Assembly (NCBI RefSeq): GCF_000382205.1
Contig: NZ_KB907787.1
Location: forward strand, 1,403,176-1,467,175
Direction: 5' to 3'
Origin: Dyadobacter beijingensis DSM 21582
GTDB taxonomy: Bacteria > Bacteroidota > Bacteroidia > Cytophagales > Spirosomataceae
Length of the DNA stretch: 64,000 bases
Shown here: positions 51,430 through 59,988 of the stretch, piece after piece
Position numbering within the stretch: position 1 is the first letter of the stretch
Layout of the letters: every line of letters starts with the position of its first letter
The notes under the pieces: model-generated
What the model saw: only the letters and a program-made list of their open reading frames with translations
What the model was told of the DNA's origin: nothing
Database searches by the model: none
Program-made: the position numbers and the translations under genes

Positions 51430-54400
51430 TTACGCCGCTAAATTGGAAATTGCCCCGATCAGCTGATCAAATTTGCCCTGGGTGTTGGTTGAATGTACCG
51501 CGCCTTCCACGTTGCGCACGGCTCCTTCGACCCCGTTCACGGCCTGTTTGACTTCACCGAGTGCGGAAACCGCCCGCGTGAGCGTTTCGCCGTTATCGAG
51601 TGTGGCCGCGAGAATGTCCTGAATAGCTTTCAGCTGCATTTCGCCCTGCTTTTTCGCTTCCGCGTGCGCTGCCGAAGCGCCTGCTGTGTCGCCCATCGTC
51701 GCGGGATCTGTGGCGTCGATCCCGTTGTATGCGCTGGTGTCGGCGTCGACCCCGCCCATAGCGTCGGCCATAGCGGCATCGGCTTCGGCCTGCGCGGCGG
51801 CTGCTTCCTGCTCGGCTTGCTTGGCTGCTGCTTCGGCTTCTTTCTTCTTTTTGGAGCCGAAAAGGTACATTCCCTTTTCCCAATATGGCGACTCGAATTT
51901 GCCGCCGTCCCGGAACGCCATCGGCGTCGCTCCGGAGGCCATCGGTAGCACCGGCGAGTCGGTTTTCCCCGCCGTGCGGGCATTCTTGAACATTTGCTGA
52001 ATTACCGGCCAATTCGCCGCCGTTTGCTTGGCTGAAATAATCGCTTCGTCGCCTTCCATTTCGCCCACTTCGCGCTGTGTCCTGCGATCGACGAGCGCGA
52101 TCCCGCCCGTTCCGTAAATGCTGCCATGTTTACCTCCCTGCGCTACAAAACCGAGCGTTCCACCATGCGCGAAAGACGGCTCCGGCTGGCTCTTGATCTT
52201 GGCGATCTGTACCCCCGTAGCTACTGCTGCAACCGCCGCCAGTACGATGTTCAAAGGGAAAAAGTTGGCGAGGGCTTTCAGTACGGCCAGCGCCCCGGTG
52301 ATCAGTGCCGCCGCGATGTCGGCTTTCTTTTGCGCCTGCCACGCTTTCTTCTTTTCGGCGGCTTCCTTCGTTCGGGCTTTTTGATTTTCCGTCGCGATCA
52401 GGTCTTCCAGCTGCTCCTTGATCTCGGCTTTCTTTTCTGCTTCGTCTTCGGCCATTTTGACCTGTTTGTCGCTCGACTTTTCCGCATCCTTCAAGACTTC
52501 GGCATTCACGTCGGCGGTAAATTCGGCCAGCTCGTCGATCATGGTGGCTTTGGCTTCGGCTTCTTCTTCTGCGAGCCGGATCTTTTCCTCGCTCTCCTTT
52601 GTGGCCATGCGGATTTTTTCTTCCATCGCGGCACGCTCGTCGGCGGTTTTTGCCTCGTTCGCCATTTTCTGCATGTCCATAATTTTCTGCTCTTCGGCGG
52701 CTTTCATGTCTTGCAGCTGCTGCGAGTAGAATTTGTGTAGGGCGTCGCGTTTTTGTTCCTCGTTGGTTGTCTCCGAGGTTAAGATCCTCTGTAGCTCGGC
52801 AAGGCGGTTTTGTTCGGCCTCTTTGGTGGCTTTGATGTTTTCCGACGACTGTTTGATCATTGCCTCGGTGGTGGCCAGCTCGGCATTGAGAATGGCGACC
52901 TTTTCGTCCCGCTCGCGGTTCGCTTCCGCGATCGCTTTCTCGGCTTTACGCTGGGCGAGATCATTCAAAAAGTTGACGGCGGTTTGTGCCATTTGACCGG
53001 CCTGCTCGTAGCTCGCTTGATCTGCTGCGAGCTTTTGCTGCCATGCGGTCTGGTGGCCTTTAACCATCGTGCTCGCCGCGTTCATAAACCCGGAAATGTC
53101 ACCCTGCAAAAGCGAGCTGAACATATCCGAATAGTTTTTCAACGTGGCTGCTTTCTGCTCGTGCAGATCCCGATCGATCGCGAGCTTTTCGTCCGCAGCT
53201 TTCTTGTTCGCCATGACGCTGGCAATGTTGTACCGCTCTTCGATCGCATTTAAAGCGGTGGCCAGTTGCTCGGTGTCGGTGATCGTCCGAACGGCTTTCT
53301 GGCTTTCGGCCATCATTTCAGCTTCGAGCTTTTGCTGCGTAAGGCGCAGCTCGACGTCGACGCGGTCTTTGTGGACGGCTGCGAGCTTTTGAGCGTTTCC
53401 TTTGGCCTGCATTTCGCGCCATTCGAGCAGCGTCATTTCTGCCCCTTTTTCCTGCTCGCGCACGAAGTTTTCCGCTTCCAGACGCTTTTGCGCGGCTTCC
53501 TGCTCTTCCTTGATCCGTTTGTCGCGGTAATCCCGGCGTACCTTGTCCAGCGCTTCCTCCGAATTGCGGTTAATGGACTCGACGACCTTCAATTTCAGGG
53601 CTTCATCGGCTTTTGACTCCTCGATGTCTTTTATGCGCTTGCGGGCTTTCTCTCGGATCTTGCTCTCTTCGATTTCCAGCGAGGTGGTCGCGTTGCTGCG
53701 CTCATTTTCGGCCTCCATTTGGGAAATTAATTCGAGGGCTTTTTCCCGGTCTTTGCGCACCAGCTCGTCGTACTTGTCTTCGGCGTCCCGGAATTCTTGC
53801 AGCTGCTTCTCCTTCGCTTTTTTGCGTTTGTCGAGCGCGGACTGCTCCTTCGCTGTGATCGTGCCGGCTGCACCGGTGGCGGCAGCGATTTCGGCGTCAG
53901 CTGCGGCTTTTGCTCCTTTTCGGGTGAGATCAACCTTTTTATCGACGGTGGTTTTGTGTTGGGCGACAACCTTGCCGGATTCCTCCTTTAATTTGTCGTT
54001 GTAGCCCCTCGTGAACGCGTCGCCGACCCTCTTGCCGCCGTTCATCATTACGTCGGCCATGCCCGCAATATCCAGCGTCAAAAATGCTTTTACGAATTGC
54101 GCGACGACCCCGGCAGCTTCTTTTAAGCCAGCCATTAAGCCCGATACCCCGGCGCGAACCTTCTCGGAATGGTTGTACCAGACCATGAAGCCGCCCACGA
54201 GCGCAGAAATGGCGGCGACGACTAGCCCGATCGGGTTGGCGGTCATGGCAGCGTTCAAAAGCCATTGTGCTGCGGTGACGGATTGGGTAGCGATCGCACG
54301 GCCTTTCTCGATCGCAGCATGTGCGAGTGCCGAAGCAGCTGCGGCAATATTGGCGGCATTGAGCGAGACGATTGCAACGCCCAGCGCGACAAATGTTTCC

Positions 54401-55905
54401 TTGTTTTCGACGACAAATTCGGGAATCGCGGCGAGCGCTTTGACCAGACCGATAAAGCCGGTAGTAACCAGAAGGACTGCGGGAATCAGAAAATTACCCA
54501 GCTGCTCGGCGAGCCAGGTAATCATCTTGCCGGTCTTTTCGAGCTGCGCCATGCGTGTCTCGTTTTTGACGTTGAACTCGTTGGTTAAGCTGGTGCCCTC
54601 CTTCATGGCTTTGTTTGCGAGCGCCTGCTTTTCCTTCACCATATCGGTCTTATCCGACAGCAGCATCATTACTTTGGTCGCCTCCTGCGATTTGATCCCC
54701 AGCGCGTCCATTTGCTTTACTACCACGTCGGTCGGTAAGCCTTTGAAACTCTGTGCAAGGCGCAGAATAACCTCGTTCGGGTCGGAGTTGACCAGCTTTT
54801 TGAACTCCTTTTCTGTGATCCCGATCTGCTTGGCATATTCAGCCGTTGCTTTTGTAGATCCCAAAAGGATATTCGTCAGACCACCGGCTGCGATTTCGGC
54901 AGTTAAGCCCAGCTCTTGCAGCGCCGCGCCTAATCCCATTGTCTGATCAATAGCGGGCGCGAGTTTTCCCAGCTGCCCGATCCGGGTGGTAAAATCAGCT
55001 ACTACCGGCCCCGTTGCAGATCCTGCGGCTCCCAGCTCATTAATGGCGCTGCCTATGTCGTTAATGGCTTTCCCCGCTTCCAGATCCTTCGTTTCCTTGA
55101 ACAGTTTCGACATTGTACCCATTGTGGCCGCGACTTCTTCCGCGCCGCCCGTAAACTCGTCACCGAGCGCGACGACGGCTTTATCGACCGACTCGACGAA
55201 ACCGAGCATTTCTTCTTTTGCGATCCCGATTTGCCCGCCCGTTTTGGCAATATCCATCAGGTCTTTTTGAGCGGTTCTGGTGTCGATTTTCTGCACCGCT
55301 TTATTCAGTTCGACCACCTCCTGCGTCGTCATACCGGTAGTTTTGCGCACGTCGCCGAACGCGTCGTCGATTTCTGCCGCCCCCATGACTGCGCTTTTGG
55401 TGAAGCGCAGGAACCAGTCTAGCAGCATCTGTACCCCGGCGATCGAAAAGGCGTTCGCCATGTAGTCTTTGATACTCGACCAAAGCCCCGGCTTTGCAAG
55501 TCCTGCGGCTTCCTCGCGCAGCTTCCGCGCTTGATCGGTGACTTTCTTCAATTGGGCTTCGGCTTCCCCGATTTTCTTTAATTGGGCATTGGCCTGGGCG
55601 CTATCGGGAACCATGCTTTTCAGCTCCTTACTTAGCTGTTTGACATAGTTTTGCAGCTGCTGGAACGTCATTTTCGACGTGTCCATTTGTTTCAGCGATT
55701 TGGTAAGTTCCTCCTGCGACTTTCGGACGGCGTCCAAATCGGCTTTCGTTTTTTTGTACTCGGCGCTGTTTTTGCCCAGCTGCTTCTCGATTTCCTTTAA
55801 TTCGTTTTTGTAGACTTTGGCCTGATTATTCAGCTCGGCCTGTTGCTTGTCGAAATCGTTGGTTTCCATCCGTAAACGGAGGGTGCCGGTGTCGGTAAAT
55901 TCCAT
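51430..55905 (-). CDS. Phage tail tape measure protein
   Basis: A 1491-residue protein, by far the longest of the element. N-terminal coiled coil (residues 10-130), then the TMP family core ('GAAEIDDAFGDVRKTTGMTTQEVVELNKAV', 'MGTMSKLFKETKDLEAGKAINDIGSAINELGAAGSATGPVVADFTTRIGQLG'), hydrophobic segments around residues 480-600, a very long charged coiled coil and a C-terminal 'FAHGGTLGFVAQGGKHGSIYGTGG' beta part. It sets tail length; 1491 residues suggests a long tail of roughly 200 nm by the usual 0.15 nm per residue. Confidence 0.92.
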   Translation of the reverse strand: MEFTDTGTLRLRMETNDFDKQQAELNNQAKVYKNELKEIEKQLGKNSAEYKKTKADLDAVRKSQEELTKSLKQMDTSKMTFQQLQNYVKQLSKELKSMVPDSAQANAQLKKIGEAEAQLKKVTDQARKLREEAAGLAKPGLWSSIKDYMANAFSIAGVQMLLDWFLRFTKSAVMGAAEIDDAFGDVRKTTGMTTQEVVELNKAVQKIDTRTAQKDLMDIAKTGGQIGIAKEEMLGFVESVDKAVVALGDEFTGGAEEVAATMGTMSKLFKETKDLEAGKAINDIGSAINELGAAGSATGPVVADFTTRIGQLGKLAPAIDQTMGLGAALQELGLTAEIAAGGLTNILLGSTKATAEYAKQIGITEKEFKKLVNSDPNEVILRLAQSFKGLPTDVVVKQMDALGIKSQEATKVMMLLSDKTDMVKEKQALANKAMKEGTSLTNEFNVKNETRMAQLEKTGKMITWLAEQLGNFLIPAVLLVTTGFIGLVKALAAIPEFVVENKETFVALGVAIVSLNAANIAAAASALAHAAIEKGRAIATQSVTAAQWLLNAAMTANPIGLVVAAISALVGGFMVWYNHSEKVRAGVSGLMAGLKEAAGVVAQFVKAFLTLDIAGMADVMMNGGKRVGDAFTRGYNDKLKEESGKVVAQHKTTVDKKVDLTRKGAKAAADAEIAAATGAAGTITAKEQSALDKRKKAKEKQLQEFRDAEDKYDELVRKDREKALELISQMEAENERSNATTSLEIEESKIREKARKRIKDIEESKADEALKLKVVESINRNSEEALDKVRRDYRDKRIKEEQEAAQKRLEAENFVREQEKGAEMTLLEWREMQAKGNAQKLAAVHKDRVDVELRLTQQKLEAEMMAESQKAVRTITDTEQLATALNAIEERYNIASVMANKKAADEKLAIDRDLHEQKAATLKNYSDMFSSLLQGDISGFMNAASTMVKGHQTAWQQKLAADQASYEQAGQMAQTAVNFLNDLAQRKAEKAIAEANRERDEKVAILNAELATTEAMIKQSSENIKATKEAEQNRLAELQRILTSETTNEEQKRDALHKFYSQQLQDMKAAEEQKIMDMQKMANEAKTADERAAMEEKIRMATKESEEKIRLAEEEAEAKATMIDELAEFTADVNAEVLKDAEKSSDKQVKMAEDEAEKKAEIKEQLEDLIATENQKARTKEAAEKKKAWQAQKKADIAAALITGALAVLKALANFFPLNIVLAAVAAVATGVQIAKIKSQPEPSFAHGGTLGFVAQGGKHGSIYGTGGIALVDRRTQREVGEMEGDEAIISAKQTAANWPVIQQMFKNARTAGKTDSPVLPMASGATPMAFRDGGKFESPYWEKGMYLFGSKKKKEAEAAAKQAEQEAAAAQAEADAAMADAMGGVDADTSAYNGIDATDPATMGDTAGASAAHAEAKKQGEMQLKAIQDILAATLDNGETLTRAVSALGEVKQAVNGVEGAVRNVEGAVHSTNTQGKFDQLIGAISNLAA

Positions 55906-55924
55906 AGTGTGTGCCTTGTGGCGG

Positions 55925-56461
55925 TTAGCGTGTGTCTGTAAAAAGCAGTCGTAATTCGGTCATGGCGGTAAGCCCGGCGTGCTGCCGCAGATCCGTGAAA
56001 AAGTGGGGTAGGATCTGGTTCTTTAATGGATCGTTGTACACCCCCCGGTAGCCTCGTTTAATGTTTGGCTCCTGCCGGAAGACATTGCGAACACCCCACG
56101 CAATACGCTCGACGCGGCTCTGGTGGTCGAGCTTTTGAACTCCGCGCGGGTAGCCGGGTGTATACTTGAAATTTTGGACGCCGACCTGCTCTACAAACTT
56201 GATCATCGCCGAAAGTGGCGGCATTCGGGAGTAGTTGAGCGTTTTTAGATCCTTGATCCGGAGCAGGGCTTCGTAGTAGACATTTGCCTGAATCCAGCCG
56301 GTGCCTTTTTCGACGGCAGCGGCTTTGATGGAATTCAGCATTTCACCGGTGAGTACCAGCCCTTGGGCGCTCACCTCGCGGGAAATAACCTGCTCGGCAC
56401 GTTGGACGTACCGGCGCAGGATCTCCACAAAAACGGGGTTTTCGATAAGTGATTCGGCCAT
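55925..56461 (-). CDS. Tail-completion-like protein (gp10/tail terminator type)
   Basis: A 178-residue protein just before the tape measure in transcription. The start 'VFVEILRRYVQRAEQVISREVSAQGLVLTGEMLNSIKA' resembles HK97 gp10-type head-tail joining proteins. The middle includes 'LDHQSRVERIAWGVRNVF'. The assignment is an inference from pattern and place. It starts a sub-operon behind the conserved motif at 56515. Confidence 0.6.
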   Translation of the reverse strand: MAESLIENPVFVEILRRYVQRAEQVISREVSAQGLVLTGEMLNSIKAAAVEKGTGWIQANVYYEALLRIKDLKTLNYSRMPPLSAMIKFVEQVGVQNFKYTPGYPRGVQKLDHQSRVERIAWGVRNVFRQEPNIKRGYRGVYNDPLKNQILPHFFTDLRQHAGLTAMTELRLLFTDTR

Positions 56462-56514
56462 TTAAAAATTAGCGTGTTTTGGACTGTTGCTAATTTCTTG
56501 CGACCGTTAACTAA

Positions 56515-56524
56515 GAGAAAGGAC
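56515..56524 (-). promoter_or_regulatory. Phage motif GTCCTTTCTC, copy 3
   Basis: GTCCTTTCTC read leftward, 54 bases before the ATG at 56461. The CGCTAATTTT box also found at copy 2 occurs directly before that ATG, but 41 bases away here instead of 14. Confidence 0.5.
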
Positions 56525-56527
56525 GAG

Positions 56528-56561
56528 TTTGAGCGGGAATCAGGTGTAAATGATAGCTTTG
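56528..56561 (+). promoter_or_regulatory. Promoter of cargo membrane gene
   Basis: TTTG at 56528, 22-base spacer, TAGCTTTG at 56554-56561. It overlaps the first possible ATG (56550), which argues for the downstream start at 56589. Confidence 0.5.
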
Positions 56562-56588
56562 AATGAGATCATTTTGAATAATCGACAT

Positions 56589-57440
56589 ATGAAATTGCCT
56601 TCATTTAAAAACTTCCCTATTTGGGCTATTTATGGACTTCAAATTGCGGGTACTTTAATCGCAGCTGGTATAGCATATTTGCTATTTGAGCCTGATACCG
56701 ACGAAAAAATAGATGCATTTATGTACGGGCTGTTGGCTGCGGCAGTTGCTATACTTGGATCAGTAATCGGCCTCATTAAGGATATTTTGGGTGCCAAAGA
56801 TGCATTAATAACTGAGCAACAGCGAGTCAAGGAATATCAAGATTTGGTTGCGAGAGCTACACACACGATTAATGTAATCAACGGAGGTGATGGTATTCCT
56901 GTAATAAATATTCAGGTAATTCAATCGTTTGATCATGATCGCTATCCTATTTGGATCTACTGTAAAAATTATGATCAATTCCCGATCCATGACTTACAGG
57001 TAACCATTGAAGATCCCGAACTTCTCCCGCCTCCAATACCACAGGGGCAGCCTCTAAATGAGGTGGAGTATACCGCGCTTATTGACCAGTACAAAAAAGG
57101 TTTCCAAACGAAAATTGGCCCGCTGACTTTGCCACCTAATTTTGGGGAAGTGATCTACAAAAGCAACTTAAGATTGGAGCCGGTAAGGGGCGGTGGGTAT
57201 CAGATTGGTGTTCGATGGCGCAAAGGGCATTATGTTTTGATTATTCCAAATTGTTCCATTGAAGACTATCTCCCTGTTTTTGAGCCTCCTAAGATTTTTG
57301 TTAATGGTGAAAGAATTAACCGTTCTGAATCAGCTAAATATTATGAATTTGATTCTTACATCGAAAATTCGATAGAGCATTCTGAAGCTATGAAGCAACG
57401 TTTCGAAGAAGGCAAAGCCCGACTTAATCCGCTCCCATAG
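56589..57440 (+). CDS. Cargo gene: membrane protein with cytosolic C-terminal domain
   Basis: About 283 residues from the ATG at 56589 (MKLPSFKNFPIWAIYG). Two transmembrane helices lie at the N terminus ('LQIAGTLIAAGIAYLLF', 'YGLLAAAVAILGSVIGLI'), followed by a short coiled coil and a beta-rich soluble domain of about 200 residues with no recognised family ('IDQYKKGFQTKIGPLTLPPNFGEVIYKSNLRLE'). AT-rich and on the strand opposite to its neighbours. A membrane effector of exclusion or defence is possible; nothing in the sequence proves it. Confidence 0.62.
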   Translation: MKLPSFKNFPIWAIYGLQIAGTLIAAGIAYLLFEPDTDEKIDAFMYGLLAAAVAILGSVIGLIKDILGAKDALITEQQRVKEYQDLVARATHTINVINGGDGIPVINIQVIQSFDHDRYPIWIYCKNYDQFPIHDLQVTIEDPELLPPPIPQGQPLNEVEYTALIDQYKKGFQTKIGPLTLPPNFGEVIYKSNLRLEPVRGGGYQIGVRWRKGHYVLIIPNCSIEDYLPVFEPPKIFVNGERINRSESAKYYEFDSYIENSIEHSEAMKQRFEEGKARLNPLP

Positions 57441-57442
57441 AA

Positions 57443-57597
57443 TCCTCCAATTAGCAGGCACTTGACCACTTTCATCATCTCTGAACTTTTGAGCTGTGAG
57501 AGATCAAGTTTCTTAGATCTACTTGGTTAATAATGATCTTCTTAAGGAGGTAAGAGTGTGCGTGTCCGCAGAGCGGCCGTCTCCTTACATAGTGAAA
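57443..57597 (-). pseudogene. Degenerate duplicate of the 3' end of the phage gene at 58594
   Basis: This stretch aligns with 58597-58795, with an internal loss of about 45 bases. Matching stretches are CCAATTAGCAGGCACTTGACC with CCAATCAGCAAGCACTCGGCC and CTTCTTAAGGAGGTAAGAG with TTTCTTAGCGAGGTAGAAC. In protein terms 'CKETAALRTRTLL' parallels 'WKETIALRTRMFY'. It is AT-richer than the intact copy, so it derives from a diverged relative. It marks the left border of the cargo gene at 57687. Confidence 0.75.
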
Positions 57598-57627
57598 TGG
57601 CCGATGGCATGCAGAGAAGAAAGGTTA

Positions 57628-57658
57628 TTGTAGACTCACCTTTTAAAAAGTAGATTTG
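57628..57658 (+). promoter_or_regulatory. Bacteroidota promoter of cargo gene 57687
   Basis: TTG at 57628, a 20-base spacer and a perfect TAGATTTG (TAnnTTTG) at 57651, 29 bases before the ATG. The cargo gene has its own host-type promoter. Confidence 0.7.
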
Positions 57659-57686
57659 ACTAGACAAACACAGACAAGCCGCAAAA

Positions 57687-58589
57687 ATGAGATCTAAAAA
57701 CGAAATATGTTTACTATGTGAGCAAAATCGCGCAGACAAGACAAATTCACACATTCTACCAAAAACTATGTCTCGTCGGATTCGTGGTGTGAGAAAGAAG
57801 GTAATTCAGGCACATTCCCATAAAATGCACAAAAAGAATAGCCCGAAGCAGGATACATTTAAAGAAGACTATCTCTTTTGCTCGACCTGCGAGTATTACT
57901 TCGGAGCACTTGAGCGGCATTTTAGCCTATATGTACAACCCTATGTTGAGCGAGCAGTGGCGTCGGAAGATTTTTATTTACTTGAAACAATGGTATCAAA
58001 TGGAAATCATCTTGAGATTAATGGGAGAGCATATGTTTGCCATAAAGCCCAGCCGTTAATGATGCAGTTATTGATAGAGTCGATTGTACTCCGAATTCAT
58101 GTTTCGAGCAAAGATCCGTATGAACAGTATAAGTTTCCAGACCAACTTATCACACAATTGCGTAGCAACCTAATGAAATTTCGGTCTATTTCGATTGCGG
58201 ATGTTTTTACGTCTTGCCGTGATTATCAGGGAGATCCAATTCCCCCGACGTACTATTTCCTTTTTTGCCCGATAATGAAAGTTTTACCCAAAGACCAAAG
58301 TATCGTTACGGAATTTGTTGAACCTACGGAGAGATTTTTCAAAATCTTGGCGGGCGAGTATCACATCTGGATAGACACACATTTTCCACCACATCCTTTT
58401 TTGAATTATTCGCCAACTCCGGTAAAAATCATACCCCTTAGTGAGGAGCGCTATCTCGCTATGAATCAGCATATGTTTGACGTTTTTTTTGAAAACATGA
58501 ATCGATATATGGAAGAATCAGGAAATGGCTTTTATGATCCAAAAAAAAATACCCCGACGCCTGTCGATGAAAACAATGCTTCAATGTAA
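57687..58589 (+). CDS. Cargo gene: HNH-like zinc-binding protein
   Basis: A 300-residue protein. The N terminus holds a treble-clef-like set: C8-x2-C11, 'NSHILPK' (H22) and C65-x2-C68 in 'YLFCSTCEYYFG'. This CxxC...SHIxPK...CxxC order is found in HNH-related and phage-defence-associated proteins. The remaining 230 residues are unassigned ('MMQLLIESIVLRIHVSSKDPYEQYKFP', 'EYHIWIDTHFPPHPFLNY'). It has its own promoter, is AT-rich, runs against the phage genes and is bounded by a duplicated gene end on the left and the intact gene end 4 bases to the right. Confidence 0.65.
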   Translation: MRSKNEICLLCEQNRADKTNSHILPKTMSRRIRGVRKKVIQAHSHKMHKKNSPKQDTFKEDYLFCSTCEYYFGALERHFSLYVQPYVERAVASEDFYLLETMVSNGNHLEINGRAYVCHKAQPLMMQLLIESIVLRIHVSSKDPYEQYKFPDQLITQLRSNLMKFRSISIADVFTSCRDYQGDPIPPTYYFLFCPIMKVLPKDQSIVTEFVEPTERFFKILAGEYHIWIDTHFPPHPFLNYSPTPVKIIPLSEERYLAMNQHMFDVFFENMNRYMEESGNGFYDPKKNTPTPVDENNASM

Positions 58590-58593
58590 CAGG

Positions 58594-59988
58594 TTAAACG
58601 CCACCAATCAGCAAGCACTCGGCCACTCCCTTCACCGGCACAGACGCGTTAACCTGTGCGACAATGTAATCCACTCCTTCGCAGTGGAATTTCTTCGAAA
58701 AATCTAGTTTTGCCAGATCTGCCTCATTAAGAATGAATTTCTTAGCGAGGTAGAACATGCGCGTCCGGAGCGCGATCGTTTCCTTCCATACCGTTGCGGC
58801 CAGCCCGGCAGGTGTGAGGGTGATTCCGTTCAGAGTGTGCGACGCCACCGGCATTCCCGCCGACATCCCCGCCCAAAAAAGCAGGCGGGGCGTAAATGGC
58901 TTTGCATCCTGCCCGTATTTGCTTGTAAGCCCTTCCTGTCGACACATCGGCAAGCCGGTCGCCTGATCGGTGAGCAGCGTCGAAAACTTGATCGCCACGG
59001 TCGCGATCCCGTTCCGGTTGCCTGCTACTTCGGGGGAAATGTAGTCGGCCAGTAGCGCGGGCTTATCTTTGGTCAGACCGTCGTTTCCGTCCATTTGCAT
59101 CGCAATTTGCAGACGCGTGTTAGGCTCCGGCGTCTTGGTTTCGCCGATCGTTGCGCAGCCTGTCCAGTCGGCATTTGTAGGCGTGCGTAGGCATTCATCC
59201 CAGAAATCGATGGTCAACGTTTTTGCCACGGAATTAAAGTCAAATTTCAGGTTTGCAACCTTGCGCAGCTCCAAAATGAATTCCACCACCGAAAGGGCGG
59301 GAAGGTGGTTTGCGACGCTAAAAGTGGCCGTTTCCGCCTCGCTAGTATTGAACAAAATTAGCTTGCTCCACACCGGGTGTGTGAAAAAGCTGCCGGTGAT
59401 GGTCACGCCCGTAATGGCAGCAATGCGTTTGAGTACCCAACTGGCGAAAAACATCGGGGTTTTCGGGCTTACCTTATAGCTGCCGCTCGCGTAATCATTC
59501 ACGCGCCCGGTGTAGGACGCTGCCGCCGCGTTTGCCCCGTAGTAGAAATCGTTGAGAATCGTCGGGTAGCAGTAAGCAGTTTCTCCGGCGACCGAATTCA
59601 CCGGTGAAAGTGGCAAAACGGGCGTTACGGTGCCGAAATCGATCTCGCGTAGGTTCTTGCTCTGGTAGTCGCCAAAAAACAAGCCTAGCCGGTCGGAATA
59701 TGCCCCTTTGTAGCCGGTATCGAGCGAGGCTTCGGTTAAAAGGAAATAGCCCTCGCGGATCAGCTCGCCATTATGGAAATGCTGATAAAGCAGCTCCGGC
59801 AAGTAGTTACCGGCCTGCGGCTCTTCGTAATAGTCGAAAACGCCCCGGTTTTGGCGAACGGCGGGAAATGTCGGGATCTCTGCCGTCGAGCTGGGGATCG
59901 TATCATAAAGCAGGTGGGGATTTACCAGCGCGTATTTTACCCCCACCTTGGAATCGGTCAGGACTTCTTGCCCGTTAATGCGGATCAT
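58594..59988 (-). CDS. Phage baseplate/tail-tip-like protein
   Basis: About 464 residues from the ATG at 59988 (MIRINGQEVLTDSKVGVKYALV), which overlaps the upstream stop as ATGA; the longer frame adds a false lead. Beta-rich first half, an 'IDFWDECLRTPTNADW' segment near the middle, and a C terminus with 'ADLAKLDFSKKFHCEGVDYIVAQVNASVPVKGVAECLLIGG'. No family signature recognised; it behaves like a Bacteroidota prophage tail protein. The end of this gene is partly duplicated at 57443. Confidence 0.62.
   Translation of the reverse strand: MIRINGQEVLTDSKVGVKYALVNPHLLYDTIPSSTAEIPTFPAVRQNRGVFDYYEEPQAGNYLPELLYQHFHNGELIREGYFLLTEASLDTGYKGAYSDRLGLFFGDYQSKNLREIDFGTVTPVLPLSPVNSVAGETAYCYPTILNDFYYGANAAAASYTGRVNDYASGSYKVSPKTPMFFASWVLKRIAAITGVTITGSFFTHPVWSKLILFNTSEAETATFSVANHLPALSVVEFILELRKVANLKFDFNSVAKTLTIDFWDECLRTPTNADWTGCATIGETKTPEPNTRLQIAMQMDGNDGLTKDKPALLADYISPEVAGNRNGIATVAIKFSTLLTDQATGLPMCRQEGLTSKYGQDAKPFTPRLLFWAGMSAGMPVASHTLNGITLTPAGLAATVWKETIALRTRMFYLAKKFILNEADLAKLDFSKKFHCEGVDYIVAQVNASVPVKGVAECLLIGGV

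Noticed and set aside
52126..52740. Long plus-strand frames opposite the tape measure gene
   Set aside because: Phe/Leu/Ser-rich translations produced by the antisense of the coiled-coil part; no start context, no domain.
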